Shown piece after piece: positions 8,017 to 17,346 of a stretch of 55,492 nucleotides of DNA. A program made the translations under genes and the position numbers. Positions within the stretch are counted from its first letter, which is position 1. Every line of letters begins with the position of its first letter. The notes under the pieces are model-generated. The model worked only from the letters and a program-made list of their open reading frames with translations, was not told the origin of the DNA and searched no databases. Origin of the DNA: Burkholderiales bacterium (lineage in GTDB: Bacteria; Pseudomonadota; Gammaproteobacteria; Burkholderiales; Burkholderiaceae_C); assembly GCA_013044035.1 (NCBI GenBank), contig JABEVE010000062.1, forward strand, positions 1 through 55,492. Reading direction: 5' to 3'.

Positions 8017-11000
8017 TCACACCGCCGCCTGGGCCAGCAGTGCCGCGTTGCCGCCAGCGGCCGCGGTGTTGATGGTGAGGGTTTGTTCGCTGCAAAAGCG
8101 CAGCAGGTAGTGCGGGCCGCCGGCCTTGGGGCCGGTGCCGGAGAGGCCTTCGCCGCCGAAGGGCTGCACGCCAACGACGGCGCCGATCATGTTGCGGTTG
8201 ACGTAGACGTTGCCGCAGCGGGCGCGTTGGGCGATGCGCAGGGCGCGGCCGTCGATACGCGTCTGCACGCCCAGCGTGAGCCCGTAGCCGAGGGCGTTGA
8301 TGGCGTCGATCAGGGCATCGAGTTCACCGGCTTTCCAGCGCACCACCTGCAGCACCGGGCCGAAGATTTCGTCGCGGGCCTTGGCCACATCGGCCACGCC
8401 GCCGATGGCGAACAGGCTGGGGGCGATGAAGTGCAATGTTCGGTCCGCAGGCTGCGCACCGGGAAGCAGCGCGATCTCGGGGATACGCAACGCGAGTGCG
8501 GCGTGTGCCGCGCTGGCAAGGTCTCCACCCCAGCCCTCCCCACCCGTGGGGAGGGGGTCAAGCTGCCCGCTCGCCACGCCAGCGTCCTTGGCGCCGGCCT
8601 GCTCGGCCATGACCGTGGAATGCGAGCGCTTTTGCTCCTCTCCCACCCCATGAGAGAGGTTGGGAGAGGCATTCCTCGCCTCGTCGGGCGCTGCTCTCTC
8701 CTCCCCCATCCCATGGGGGAGGTTGGAAGGGGGAGCCGGCCGGGCAGCGTCGAGCATCGCCGCCGGCCAGGGCGTGCGCGCCAGCAGTGTGGCGTCACGC
8801 TGCAGACGTTCGGTTTGGGCGCGTAAACCGTGCCAGGCTTCGGCGTCGATCACCGACGGCACGTCGGTGGCGAAGTCGCAGGCTTCGCCAAGGCGCAGTT
8901 CCTGCATGGCGCCGGCGAGCATGGCGAGCATGGCGTCGGCGACGTCGTCCTGCACGCACAGCAGGCGCAGCGCGGAGCAGCGCTGGCCGGCGGAGCGGAA
9001 GGCGGAACTGACCACGGCGTCGACCACCTGCTCGGGCAGGGCGGTGGAGTCGACGATCATGGCGTTGACGCCGCCGGTCTCGGCAATCAGTGGCGCAATG
9101 GGGCCGTCTTTCGCGGCCAGGGTGCGGTTGATGCTGCGCGCAACCACGGTGGAGCCGGTGAAGGCCACACCGGCGGCAAGCGGGTGCGCGACGAGCGCCG
9201 CGCCCACGGTTTCGCCGGGGCCGTGCAGCAAGGTGAGCACCTGGGGAGGCAAGCCGGCTTCATGCAGCAGGTTGACGAGGGCTTGCGCCGTGGCCGGCGT
9301 CTGCTCGGCGGGCTTGGCCGCCACACAGTTGCCGGCCACCAGTGCCGCCAGCACCTGCCCGGCGAAGATGGCGAGCGGAAAGTTCCACGGGCTGATGCAG
9401 ACGAACACGCCGCGCCCGCTGCTGCGCAAGGCGTTGCGCTCGCCGGTGGGGCCGGGCAGGTCCTGCTCGGCCAGCAGGTGGCGCGCCTGCAGCGCGTAGT
9501 AGCGGCAGAAGTCGGTGGCTTCGCGCACCTCCGAGAGCGCGTCGCCGAGGGTCTTGTGGGCTTCGCGCTGCAGCAGGGCGATGAAGGCGTCGCGGCGCTG
9601 CTCCAGCCGATCGGCGGCGCGCAGCAAGATGGCGCAGCGCTCGGGCAGGGGTGTGGCATTCCACGCGGGCCAGGCGGCGTGCAGCGCGTGCATGGCGGTG
9701 TCGACCGTCGCCGCACCGGCCTCGGCCACGGCGGGCAGGGGCAAGGCGCGCGCGGCGGCCAGCACGGGCTCGCGCGGCGGGGCGTCGGCCACGTCGAAGC
9801 CGAGCGGGTTGGGACGCGGCTCGCCGTGCAGCAGGCCGTAAAGGTTGCGCGGGGCGGGCAGGGTGCTGCGGTCGGCCAGCCACAGCGGGTCGTGCAACAG
9901 CTCTTGCGCGGGCACGGAGGTGTCGGCCAGCAGGTGGACGAAGGAGGAGTTGGCGCCGTTTTCCAGCAGGCGGCGCACCAGATAGGCAAGCAGGTCGCGG
10001 TGCTCGCCCACCGGGGCGTAGACGCGGCAATGCAGTGTTTTGTTGTTCAGCACCTCGCGGTAGATGCCTTCGCCCATGCCGTGCAGGCGCTGCAGTTCAA
10101 AACGTGCCGTGGGCCGTTGCGCCGCCAGATGCAGCACGGCGGCAATGGTGCCGGCGTTGTGGGTGGCGAACTGGGGGTAGATGGCCGCGCCACGGGCATC
10201 GGGCGCATCGTTGGCCACGGCTGCATCGAGCATGATGCGGGCGCAGGCGAGATAGCTGGCGTCGGTGTGGTGCTTGTGGCTGAACACGGGATAGCCGGCC
10301 AGGCCGAGCTCCTGGGCGCGCTTGATTTCGGCGTCCCAGTACGCGCCTTTCACCAGCCGCACCATGAAACGCATGCGGTGGCGCCGGGCGATGGCGATCA
10401 CGGCCGACACGGCCTCGGGCGCGCGCGTCTGGTAAGCCTGCACCGCCAAGCCCAGGCCGCCCCAAGCGGCGGTGGTGGGCTCGGCGGCGAGGCGGGCAGC
10501 GAGGGCGTCGAGCAGGTCGAGTTGCAACTCCAGGCGCTCGCTCTCCTCGGCATCGAGGGTGAAGTTCACGTCCGCCGCGGCGGCTTCACGCGCCAGTTGT
10601 TCCACCAGCGGCAGCAGCTCGGTGAACACGCGTTCGCGTTGCGCCTCCTCGAAACGCGGATGCAGCGCCGACAGCTTGATGGACATGCCGTCGCGCAGTT
10701 CGGGCCCGCCCGGCGTGCGCTGCTGCGCCAGCGCCGCCAGCGTGGCGCGGTAAGAGGCGGCGTAGCGCGCGGCGTCGTCGGCCGTGCGGGCGCCCTCGCC
10801 CAGCATGTCGTAGGAGAAGGTGAGGTTGGGCTGCTCGCGCCGCATGGCCTGGGCGCGCTTGGCCGCAAGCTGCAGGTTTTCGCCCAGTACGAACTGCTTG
10901 CCGAGCAAGGCGATGGCACGCACCGCCGCCGCCACCACGGTGCCCGCGCCCAGGCGGGCGATGAGGCCGCGCGTGGCCGAGTCGTCCTCGGGCAGCAGGC

Positions 11001-11424
11001 GGCGCGAAAACCCCAGCAGGCGTCCGGACAGGGCCTTGAGTGTGGAGGACGCGTCGTCCTTGTCGAACTTGGCCTGGCCCAGTTGGTCGGCGGCGAGCAA
11101 GGCTGCGGTTCCGGTGTCGGGCACGCGCAGCAGGGCTTCGGCCAGGCGCATCAAGGCCAGGCCTTCGCTGCTGGCGATGGGATATTCGCGCAGCAGTGAT
11201 TCCAGGGCCCAGAACGGCGCGGGCTTGGTGCGCACGGCCGTCACCCACGGTTCGGCCACGGCAGTGGCTGCGGCCCAGTCGAAACCGGCAAGGCTGGCGA
11301 GCACTTGGCGCATCACGAAGGCTTCGTCACGCACGGGCTCCGGCAGGCGCGGGACGGTGGAAGGCGGGCAAGCCGGCGAGGAGGCGACTGCGCGCAGAGG
11401 GTTGGAGGCGGGCTGGGCGGACAT
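8017..11424 (-). CDS. putA: Bifunctional proline dehydrogenase / P5C (glutamate semialdehyde) dehydrogenase
   Basis: Oxidises proline to glutamate in two steps, the first FAD-dependent and the second NAD-dependent. About 1135 residues from the ATG at 11424; an upstream TTG start is less likely. The PRODH barrel carries RLVKGAYWDAEIKRAQ (about 360), FSHKHHTDASY and VYAPVGEHRDLLAYLVRRLL. The aldehyde dehydrogenase part has SAGQRCSALR, with the catalytic Cys near 817, and ends with the usual TLTINTAAAGGNAALL. The N-terminal ribbon-helix-helix DNA-binding domain of enterobacterial PutA is absent, so regulation probably comes from a separate protein; the Lrp-type gene at 12712 is a candidate. Residues about 897-964 are translated REP-like palindromes that interrupt the ALDH domain in frame, between TLLARTPWP and TLHFIAPSLF. 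Whether the ALDH domain still folds cannot be told from sequence. Confidence 0.93.
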   Translation of the reverse strand: MSAQPASNPLRAVASSPACPPSTVPRLPEPVRDEAFVMRQVLASLAGFDWAAATAVAEPWVTAVRTKPAPFWALESLLREYPIASSEGLALMRLAEALLRVPDTGTAALLAADQLGQAKFDKDDASSTLKALSGRLLGFSRRLLPEDDSATRGLIARLGAGTVVAAAVRAIALLGKQFVLGENLQLAAKRAQAMRREQPNLTFSYDMLGEGARTADDAARYAASYRATLAALAQQRTPGGPELRDGMSIKLSALHPRFEEAQRERVFTELLPLVEQLAREAAAADVNFTLDAEESERLELQLDLLDALAARLAAEPTTAAWGGLGLAVQAYQTRAPEAVSAVIAIARRHRMRFMVRLVKGAYWDAEIKRAQELGLAGYPVFSHKHHTDASYLACARIMLDAAVANDAPDARGAAIYPQFATHNAGTIAAVLHLAAQRPTARFELQRLHGMGEGIYREVLNNKTLHCRVYAPVGEHRDLLAYLVRRLLENGANSSFVHLLADTSVPAQELLHDPLWLADRSTLPAPRNLYGLLHGEPRPNPLGFDVADAPPREPVLAAARALPLPAVAEAGAATVDTAMHALHAAWPAWNATPLPERCAILLRAADRLEQRRDAFIALLQREAHKTLGDALSEVREATDFCRYYALQARHLLAEQDLPGPTGERNALRSSGRGVFVCISPWNFPLAIFAGQVLAALVAGNCVAAKPAEQTPATAQALVNLLHEAGLPPQVLTLLHGPGETVGAALVAHPLAAGVAFTGSTVVARSINRTLAAKDGPIAPLIAETGGVNAMIVDSTALPEQVVDAVVSSAFRSAGQRCSALRLLCVQDDVADAMLAMLAGAMQELRLGEACDFATDVPSVIDAEAWHGLRAQTERLQRDATLLARTPWPAAMLDAARPAPPSNLPHGMGEERAAPDEARNASPNLSHGVGEEQKRSHSTVMAEQAGAKDAGVASGQLDPLPTGGEGWGGDLASAAHAALALRIPEIALLPGAQPADRTLHFIAPSLFAIGGVADVAKARDEIFGPVLQVVRWKAGELDALIDAINALGYGLTLGVQTRIDGRALRIAQRARCGNVYVNRNMIGAVVGVQPFGGEGLSGTGPKAGGPHYLLRFCSEQTLTINTAAAGGNAALLAQAAV
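8534..8735. repeat. Three REP-like palindromes inside putA
   Basis: Three C/G-rich imperfect palindromes lie at 8534-8557, 8635-8669 and 8695-8735. The second and third share a layout (a CTCCTCTCCCACCCCATG-type left arm, then GAGAGGTTGGGAGAGG or GGGAGGTTGGAAGGGGGAG). They are read through in frame by putA and encode low-complexity peptides such as NLPHGMGEE and NLSHGVGEE. Comparable units occur in intergenic DNA near 1134 and 47346, which marks this stretch as an insertion of an interspersed repeat rather than ancestral coding sequence. Confidence 0.72.
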
Positions 11425-11805
11425 GGTTTTCGACTGGAGAGTGGGAGGCTTAAGCAACAGCAGAAACTGTAGGACTTCCCCCCCAAAATGGGTGTTGTAT
11501 TTGGGCTGGCATAACCGATAGTTCTTTGGTTAACGCTTTATTTTTAGCGTTTAATTTTGACCTTCGTCTTGACCTTTTGGATGCCATGCTGAAGCGCGGC
11601 GGTGCCTACTGCTGTCGTCTTTGCCTGCCTTGACCGGATGAAGCCAAACTGAAGCCCGACTATTTGCGTGAACTTTCCAGCTTTCCCCGGCACAGACTGA
11701 ATACTGTCTCCCCTGGATTGCTCCAGGGTCTGGCCACCGGGCACACCCGCTGGGAGTCAGCACGCGTCGAGAATGCCCCATCGTTTCCCTCAAAGGATCT
11801 CCATC
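11425..11805. other. Divergent intergenic region putA / acetoacetate decarboxylase
   Basis: No gene seen. It separates two divergent genes and must contain both promoters. The central part is AT-rich and holds an inverted repeat, AACGCT at 11532-11537 facing AGCGTT at 11546-11551 across an all-A/T loop, a plausible operator. A tract of C residues at about 11478 follows the putA start on its upstream side. Confidence 0.45.
11532..11551. promoter_or_regulatory. Candidate operator: AACGCT-N8-AGCGTT inverted repeat
   Basis: A perfect 6-bp inverted repeat separated by 8 A/T bases, in the divergent region between putA and the acetoacetate decarboxylase gene. An AT-rich dyad fits an Lrp-type regulator such as that encoded at 12712, but this link is inference only. 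Confidence 0.3.
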
Positions 11806-12543
11806 ATGCAAGCCCATCAAGTCGCAAAGTCCGCCTTTTCCATGCCGCTGTCGAGCCCGGCCTATCCACGCGGGCCGTATCGCTTCATCAACCGCGAATT
11901 CCTCATCATCACCTACCGCACCGACCCCGCGCTGTTGCGCGAACTGGTGCCGGAACCGCTGCAGCCCGCGGGCGATACGGCCAAGTTCGAGTTCATCCGC
12001 ATGCCCGACTCCACGGGCTTTGGCGACTACACCGAATCCGGCCAGGTGGTTCCCGTGACGTACAAGGGCAAGCCGGGCACCTACCAGGTCGCCATGTTCC
12101 TGGACGACGAGGCGCCGCTGGCCGGCGGGCGCGAAATCTGGGGTTTCCCGAAAAAACTGGCCAAACCCCGCCTGATCGTGGAGAGCGACACCCTGCTGGG
12201 CACGCTGGACTACGGCTCGGTGCGCGTGGCAACCGGCACCATGGGCTACAAACATCAGGCACTGGACAGCGAACAAGTTCGCAAGAGCCTGCTGGCGGCG
12301 AACTATCTGCTGAAAATCATTCCCGACGTGGATTGCACGCCGCGCATTTGCGAACTGGTGACTTACAACCTGGAAGACGTGGTGGTGAAAGGGGCTTGGT
12401 CCGGCCCGGCGGCGCTGGAACTGCATGCCCACGCGCTAGCCCCGGTGGCCAGGCTGCCCGTGCTGGAAGTGCTGAGCAGCGTGCACCTGGTCTCCGACCT
12501 CACTCTCGGGCTGGGCAAGGTGGTGCACGATTACCTCAAATGA
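11806..12543 (+). CDS. Acetoacetate decarboxylase family protein
   Basis: 245 residues, normal for the family. [12 protein letters not shown] holds the Lys pair at 116-117, matching the Schiff-base lysine and its neighbour in clostridial acetoacetate decarboxylase, which splits acetoacetate to acetone and CO2. The N-terminal [17 protein letters not shown] and LVPEPL also match. The ATG at 11806 is favoured because AAAGGA lies 8 bases upstream. It stands alone between putA and an Lrp gene. Some relatives decarboxylate other beta-keto acids, so the substrate is not certain. Confidence 0.88.
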   Translation: MQAHQVAKSAFSMPLSSPAYPRGPYRFINREFLIITYRTDPALLRELVPEPLQPAGDTAKFEFIRMPDSTGFGDYTESGQVVPVTYKGKPGTYQVAMFLDDEAPLAGGREIWGFPKKLAKPRLIVESDTLLGTLDYGSVRVATGTMGYKHQALDSEQVRKSLLAANYLLKIIPDVDCTPRICELVTYNLEDVVVKGAWSGPAALELHAHALAPVARLPVLEVLSSVHLVSDLTLGLGKVVHDYLK

Positions 12544-12711
12544 GTCGTGAGTCGCGGGAAAAATTGCACTGCTTATCGCTGTTTGTGTAAGCTTGCGCGG
12601 TTTTTCAACGACAATTGGCGCGCTCGTGCCGTTCACGATTCTTGACATCCTTGATGTAACTTGGGCTGTTCCCTCAACAAACCAATTCCTACATTGCCCG
12701 GAGGCTCGACC

Positions 12712-13188
12712 ATGAAAGACCCCGTAAACGCCCTCGACCGTGTCGATCGGCGCATCCTGGCCTTGCTGCAAAGCGATGGCCGCATGTCGAATCTGGCTTT
12801 GGCCCAAGCTGTGCATCTCTCGCCCACGGCGGTGCTGGAGCGCGTGCGCCGCCTGGTGCGCGAGAAATTCATCCTCGGCTACGAGGCCAGGCTCAACCCC
12901 CAACGACTGAGTGCGGCATTGCTGGTGTTCATCGAGGTCGTGCTCGACCGCACCACGCCCGACGTGTTCGAGCAGTTCAAGACCGCCGTGCAGGCGCGTC
13001 CGGAAATCATGGAATGCCATATGGTGGCCGGCGGCTTCGACTACCTGCTCAAAACCCGCGTGGCCGACATGCCGGCCTACCGCGAGTTTCTCGGCAGCGT
13101 GCTGCTGAGCCTGCCCGGTGTGCGCGAAACCCATACCTACGCGGTGATGGAAGAAGTGAAGAACTCCCAGGCCCTGCAGGTGGAGTGA
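12712..13188 (+). CDS. Lrp/AsnC-family transcriptional regulator
   Basis: 158 residues. Residues about 6-65 form the Lrp helix-turn-helix (LDRVDRRILALLQSDGRMSN, then LSPTAVLERVRRL), followed by the RAM effector domain (ALLVFIEVVLDRTTPDVFEQF, MVAGGFDYLLKTRV). The ATG at 12712 follows GGAGG at about 12700. Its position near putA, which lacks its own DNA-binding domain, suggests a proline-responsive activator like PutR, but the acetoacetate decarboxylase gene stands between them, so the target is uncertain. Confidence 0.88.
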   Translation: MKDPVNALDRVDRRILALLQSDGRMSNLALAQAVHLSPTAVLERVRRLVREKFILGYEARLNPQRLSAALLVFIEVVLDRTTPDVFEQFKTAVQARPEIMECHMVAGGFDYLLKTRVADMPAYREFLGSVLLSLPGVRETHTYAVMEEVKNSQALQVE

Positions 13189-13305
13189 AGCGACCACGGT
13201 GCGCCTGCGCCATGCCGCCACTCCCTGTGCTTGCCGGTTTCGACGCCGCCTCGGCGTGGCTTCGGCGCCGCAAACTTCAGCACCGCAAACCCACCCTGAC
13301 GATGC

Positions 13306-14274
13306 TCAGGCCGCCTGGGCCACAGCCTGCGTCGGCTGCAGCTTGACCACGCCGGGCAGTTCGCAGTCGAGCACGGCGCGGCGCAGGGCCTCGATCGCTT
13401 CAAGCCGCGTGAAGCTCTTGCGCCACACCAGCACCACGCGGCGGGTGGGCACCGGATCGCAAAACGGTACATAGCAAATCTGCCCTGGCCCTTCCGGTGG
13501 TGCCTTGCCGGGCTCGAACGGCACCGACAGCTTGGGCAGAATGGTGATGCCCATGCCCGAGGCCACCATGTGCTTGATGGTCTCCAGCGACGATCCCTCG
13601 AACGTCTTGCGGATGCCCTCGGAGCCCGGCGAAAAGCGCGCGAACTCGGGGCAGACCTCCAGCACATGGTCCCGGAAGCAATGGCCCGTGCCCAGCAGCA
13701 GCATGGTTTCTTCCTTAATGGCCTCGCTGCTCACCGGCTTGCCATGCGCCAGGCGATGGCCGTGGGGCACGGCGACGAGAAAGGGCTCGTCGTAGAGCGG
13801 TGCGATGGCCAGGCCATGTTCGGGAAAGGGCTCGGCGAGGATGGCAACGTCGAGTTCGCCGTTGCGCAGCATGTCCAGCAGCTTCACCGTCAGTTGCTCC
13901 TGCAGCAGGAGCGGCATTTGCGGCGCGTCGCGGATGATGCGCCGCACCAGCGGCGGCAAGAGGTAGGGGGCTACGGTGTAGATCACACCCAGGCGCAGCG
14001 GACCGGCCAGCGGATTTTTGCCGCGCTTGGCGATTTCCTTGATCGCTGCCGACTGCTCCAGCACGCGCTGCGCCTGCTCGATGATGGCGTTACCGATGGG
14101 CGTGATGCTGACTTCGGTGCCGCCGCGCTCGAAGATCTTCATGTCGAGTTCGTCTTCCAGCTTCTTGATGGCCACCGACAACGTGGGCTGACTGACGAAA
14201 CAAGCCTCGGCGGCGCGGCCGAAATGGCGTTCGCGGGCGACAGCGACGATGTAGCGAAGTTCAGTGAGTGTCAT
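13306..14274 (-). CDS. oxyR: Hydrogen-peroxide-responsive LysR regulator OxyR
   Basis: 322 residues. The N-terminal LysR helix-turn-helix (LRYIVAVARERHFGRAAEAC) is followed by the effector domain. Cys199 and Cys208 in GTGHCFRDHVLEVC fall at exactly the positions of the peroxide-sensing disulphide of OxyR, which identifies the protein among LysR regulators. The C-terminal tail is Gln/Ala-rich and somewhat longer than in E. coli. It lies downstream of recG on the same strand, 120 bp apart, an arrangement common in Burkholderiales. Confidence 0.94.
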   Translation of the reverse strand: MTLTELRYIVAVARERHFGRAAEACFVSQPTLSVAIKKLEDELDMKIFERGGTEVSITPIGNAIIEQAQRVLEQSAAIKEIAKRGKNPLAGPLRLGVIYTVAPYLLPPLVRRIIRDAPQMPLLLQEQLTVKLLDMLRNGELDVAILAEPFPEHGLAIAPLYDEPFLVAVPHGHRLAHGKPVSSEAIKEETMLLLGTGHCFRDHVLEVCPEFARFSPGSEGIRKTFEGSSLETIKHMVASGMGITILPKLSVPFEPGKAPPEGPGQICYVPFCDPVPTRRVVLVWRKSFTRLEAIEALRRAVLDCELPGVVKLQPTQAVAQAA

Positions 14275-14394
14275 AGCTTCGATTCAAGCAGATTGCCGAA
14301 GACATGGTTAGACGCTATGGATAGCGGGTCACCGAAATGCGCCCGCGACCGCCGCCGGCGCGAAGGCCCAGGCCCCACGACGTGAGCCCGAGTC

Positions 14395-16590
14395 TTACGC
14401 CGCGAGCCAGTCCAGCCGCCCGCCCAGCCAACGCTGCAGGTGCTGCCGCGCCGCGGGCGGGTCGTGGCGCAGCAGCCAGATGGCCGCCTCGCGCGCGGCG
14501 TCGAGCAATGCGGTGTCGGTCTGCAGGTCAGCATGGCGCAGTGCCTGCAGGCCGCTCTGTCGCTGGCCGAGCAGCTCGCCCGGACCGCGCAGCTCCAGAT
14601 CCTTTTGCGCCAGCACGAAACCGTCGCCGCTGTCGCGCAGCGCCTGCAGCCGGGCGCGCGCCAGGTCCGACAGCGGCGCGCTGAACAGCAGCAGGCATTC
14701 CGAGGCCTCGGCGCCCCGCCCCACCCGGCCGCGCAACTGATGCAGCTGCGACAGGCCGAAGCGCTCGGCATGTTCGATCACCATGAGCGTGGCGGCGGGC
14801 ACGTCCACCCCCACCTCGATGACAGTGGTGGCCACCAGCAGGCGCAGGCGGGCGCAGGCGAAATCGGCCATCACCTGCGCTTTTTGCGCCGCCGGCATGC
14901 GGCCGTGCAGCAGACCGACGCGGGCGTCCTCGCCTTCGCCCCTGGCGCCATCCCCGGACAGTGCCACCTGCAACTCGGCGTAAGTGGCTTCGGCGTTGCG
15001 CAGGTCGAGCACCTCGCTGTCCTCCACCAACGGGCAGACCCAGTACACCTGCCGGCCGGCGGCCAACAGTTCGCGCACGCGGGCGATCACCGCATCGCGC
15101 CGGGCGTCGCTGAACACACGGGTCTGCACCGGGCTGCGCCCGGGTGGCAGATGGGCGATGGTGGAGACGTCGAGATCGCCGAACACCGCCATCGCCAGGG
15201 TGCGCGGAATGGGGGTGGCGCTCATCATCAGCAGATGCGGCTCGCGCACGGGCTGGCCGCTGCGGGCGGCGCTCGGCTCCTGGGTGCCCTCGCCGCCCTT
15301 GGCCCGCAGGCTCAGGCGCTGGGCGACGCCGAAGCGGTGCTGTTCATCGACGATGGCCAGGCCGAGGCGGGCGAAATTCACCTTGTCCTGAATCACGGCG
15401 TGCGTGCCCACCACCAGTTGCGACGTGCCGCTGGAGGCAGCGGCCAGCGCGGCGGCGCGCTCGCGCCTGGCCTGCGCGCCGCTGAGCCAGGCCACCTGCA
15501 CGCCCAGCGGCGCCAGCCAGTCGGCCAGCTTGCGCAGATGCTGGCTGGCGAGGATGTCGGTGGGCGCCATCAGCGCGCACTGAAAACCCGCGTCGATGGC
15601 CTGCGTCGCCGCCAGCGCTGCCACCACGGTCTTGCCGCTGCCGACATCCCCCTGCAACAGGCGGTGCATCGGTTGTTCGCGCCTCAGGTCGGCAGCAATC
15701 TCGGCCACGCAGGACTGCTGGTCGGGTGTGAGGGTGAAGGGCAGAACCTCCAGCAGCCGTCGTGTGAGGCTTTGGCTGCCGCGCTGTGCCGCCATGGGCC
15801 AGGCACGCAGGGTGGCGCGCCGGGCCCGCGCCTGCTGCTGCGCGAGTTGCTGGGCCAGCAGTTCGTCGAATTTCACCCGTTGCCATGCCGGGTGGCTGCG
15901 GTCTTGCAGCGTCGCCAGCGACACCTCCGGGGTGGGCGCGTGGAGCATATCCAGGGTGCTGGCAATGTCGGGCAACTGCCGCTGCGCCAGCAAGGCCGCC
16001 GGCAACCATTCGTGCGCGTCGAGCCGGGCGCGCGCGCTGGCGATGGCCTTGCGCAGCCAGGCCTGGCTGATGCCGGCCGCCGCCGGGTAGATGGGCGTGA
16101 GGCGGTCGGGCATGGGCTCGTCGGCGCGGGCGACGTGGCAGGTGGGATGCACCATCTCCATGCCGAACAACCCGGCGCGCGGCTCGCCGCGAATGCGCAG
16201 CAGTTTGCCCACCGCGTACTGCCGCGCCCAGTTGGCATAGAAGTGAAAAAAGCGCAGCTCGAGTTGGCCGCTGGCGTCTTCCACCTGCACCCGCAACTGC
16301 TTGCGAACGCCGCCCGCGACCTCGGCCAGCACCACCCGCGCCTGCACCACGGCAGCATGCCCTTCACGCAGTGCAGCGATGGCGGTGAGGCGGGTTTCAT
16401 CGATGTAATGCAGCGGCAGGTGCAGGGCGTAGTCCCAGTCGCTGCGCAATCCCAGTCGCTCGCCGGGCGAAGTCGGTTCGGGTCTGGGTTTGGGTTTGGA
16501 CCGGGAGGCTGGCGATGCCCCCGGCACAGCCTCGGAAGCCCGCGTCGAGGTGGCGGCAGCAACGGCTGGGCGGCGCGGGCGAGGAGGCAT
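14395..16590 (-). CDS. recG: ATP-dependent DNA helicase RecG
   Basis: About 731 residues. An N-terminal wedge/OB region (RVQVEDASGQLELRFFHFYANW, then GKLLRIRGEPRAG) precedes the superfamily 2 motor: Walker A QGDVGSGKTVVAAL, DEQH box AIVDEQHRFGV, motif III SATPIPRTLAM and motif VI QLRGRVGRG. RecG remodels stalled forks and branched DNA. The ATG at 16590 (MPPRPRRP) is preferred; an upstream start would add a low-complexity leader. The first 60 residues are Pro/Arg/Ala-rich and poorly conserved. Confidence 0.95.
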   Translation of the reverse strand: MPPRPRRPAVAAATSTRASEAVPGASPASRSKPKPRPEPTSPGERLGLRSDWDYALHLPLHYIDETRLTAIAALREGHAAVVQARVVLAEVAGGVRKQLRVQVEDASGQLELRFFHFYANWARQYAVGKLLRIRGEPRAGLFGMEMVHPTCHVARADEPMPDRLTPIYPAAAGISQAWLRKAIASARARLDAHEWLPAALLAQRQLPDIASTLDMLHAPTPEVSLATLQDRSHPAWQRVKFDELLAQQLAQQQARARRATLRAWPMAAQRGSQSLTRRLLEVLPFTLTPDQQSCVAEIAADLRREQPMHRLLQGDVGSGKTVVAALAATQAIDAGFQCALMAPTDILASQHLRKLADWLAPLGVQVAWLSGAQARRERAAALAAASSGTSQLVVGTHAVIQDKVNFARLGLAIVDEQHRFGVAQRLSLRAKGGEGTQEPSAARSGQPVREPHLLMMSATPIPRTLAMAVFGDLDVSTIAHLPPGRSPVQTRVFSDARRDAVIARVRELLAAGRQVYWVCPLVEDSEVLDLRNAEATYAELQVALSGDGARGEGEDARVGLLHGRMPAAQKAQVMADFACARLRLLVATTVIEVGVDVPAATLMVIEHAERFGLSQLHQLRGRVGRGAEASECLLLFSAPLSDLARARLQALRDSGDGFVLAQKDLELRGPGELLGQRQSGLQALRHADLQTDTALLDAAREAAIWLLRHDPPAARQHLQRWLGGRLDWLAA

Positions 16591-16733
16591 CGGCGCATTG
16601 TAGGAAGGGGCTGTTTTTGCGGTTCCCGGCCGTCGGCTGGCTTGGTCAGGCCGATGCAGCCGCAGGGACACCGGGTGCAGGCGGCCAATCCTCGGGCCAG
16701 CGCCATGGCGATCCTTTTGTTAAATTTCGTTGC

Positions 16734-17222
16734 ATGTCGCTTCAACTCTCCATGAACGCCCGCACCATCGTCCACACCATCCGCCGGGTCACCCTGACCC
16801 TGCTGGCCCTGTTGTTGGCGCTGGCGCCGTTCGTGCACGGGCATCTGGGGCAACCCGTGCAGCAAGGCTGGCACATCCATGCCGGCCCGCTGGAGCTCGG
16901 CGGCGGCCGTGCCTCGCTGGCATCGCCGAACGCGCAAGGTCCCGGCAACAACGCCGGCTTGCTGCTGGCGCATGAGTCGGTCGCTGTCGAGGTGTCGGTG
17001 GGGCCGAGCGCGTTGCGTGTCTTGCGTATCGCCTTGGCGCACACACCAGCCCCTGCGCCTCAACCGTGGCTGCCCGCCAACCCGGCGCATGCCGTGGTTT
17101 TGGCCCGGCAAAGGTCCGCCGCGAGCGTTGGCCACGCCAACCCACAGCCCGCCTGTCCCGCCTCACGTGGCGCGCCAGGCCTGCCGCCTCCGGCCCACGC
17201 GCCCCCACTGTTCCTGGCCTGA
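16734..17222 (+). CDS. Hypothetical exported protein upstream of RND efflux genes
   Basis: A 162-residue open frame starting MSLQLSMNARTIV, with a hydrophobic segment at residues about 15-33 (VTLTLLALLLALAPFVHG) that looks like a signal peptide or anchor, then HLGQPVQQGWHIHAG and a Pro/Ala-rich tail. I do not recognise a family. It lies 124 bp ahead of the efflux adaptor gene on the same strand, the place where small periplasmic metal-resistance proteins (CzcI-like) are often found, but no sequence evidence supports such a role. High-GC DNA opens spurious frames, so coding status is only moderately supported. Confidence 0.5.
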   Translation: MSLQLSMNARTIVHTIRRVTLTLLALLLALAPFVHGHLGQPVQQGWHIHAGPLELGGGRASLASPNAQGPGNNAGLLLAHESVAVEVSVGPSALRVLRIALAHTPAPAPQPWLPANPAHAVVLARQRSAASVGHANPQPACPASRGAPGLPPPAHAPPLFLA

Positions 17223-17346
17223 CGCGACGCGCGGCTGCACCGCCGCGCTGACCGCTGCATTCGCGCTGCGACACAGGTGCGCCCTGTGGACGCCCGGCTT
17301 GCATCCACCCAGCCATTGAAGGGGACCGGCACCGCCGGGATCATCC

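Noticed and set aside
8830-11199. Long plus-strand open frame opposite putA (about 789 codons)
   Set aside because: Gly/Arg/Gln/His-rich composition typical of an antisense frame in high-GC DNA; putA on the other strand has clear domains throughout.
14440-16755. Long plus-strand open frame opposite recG
   Set aside because: No domain motifs and biased residue use; it mirrors recG, whose helicase motifs are complete.
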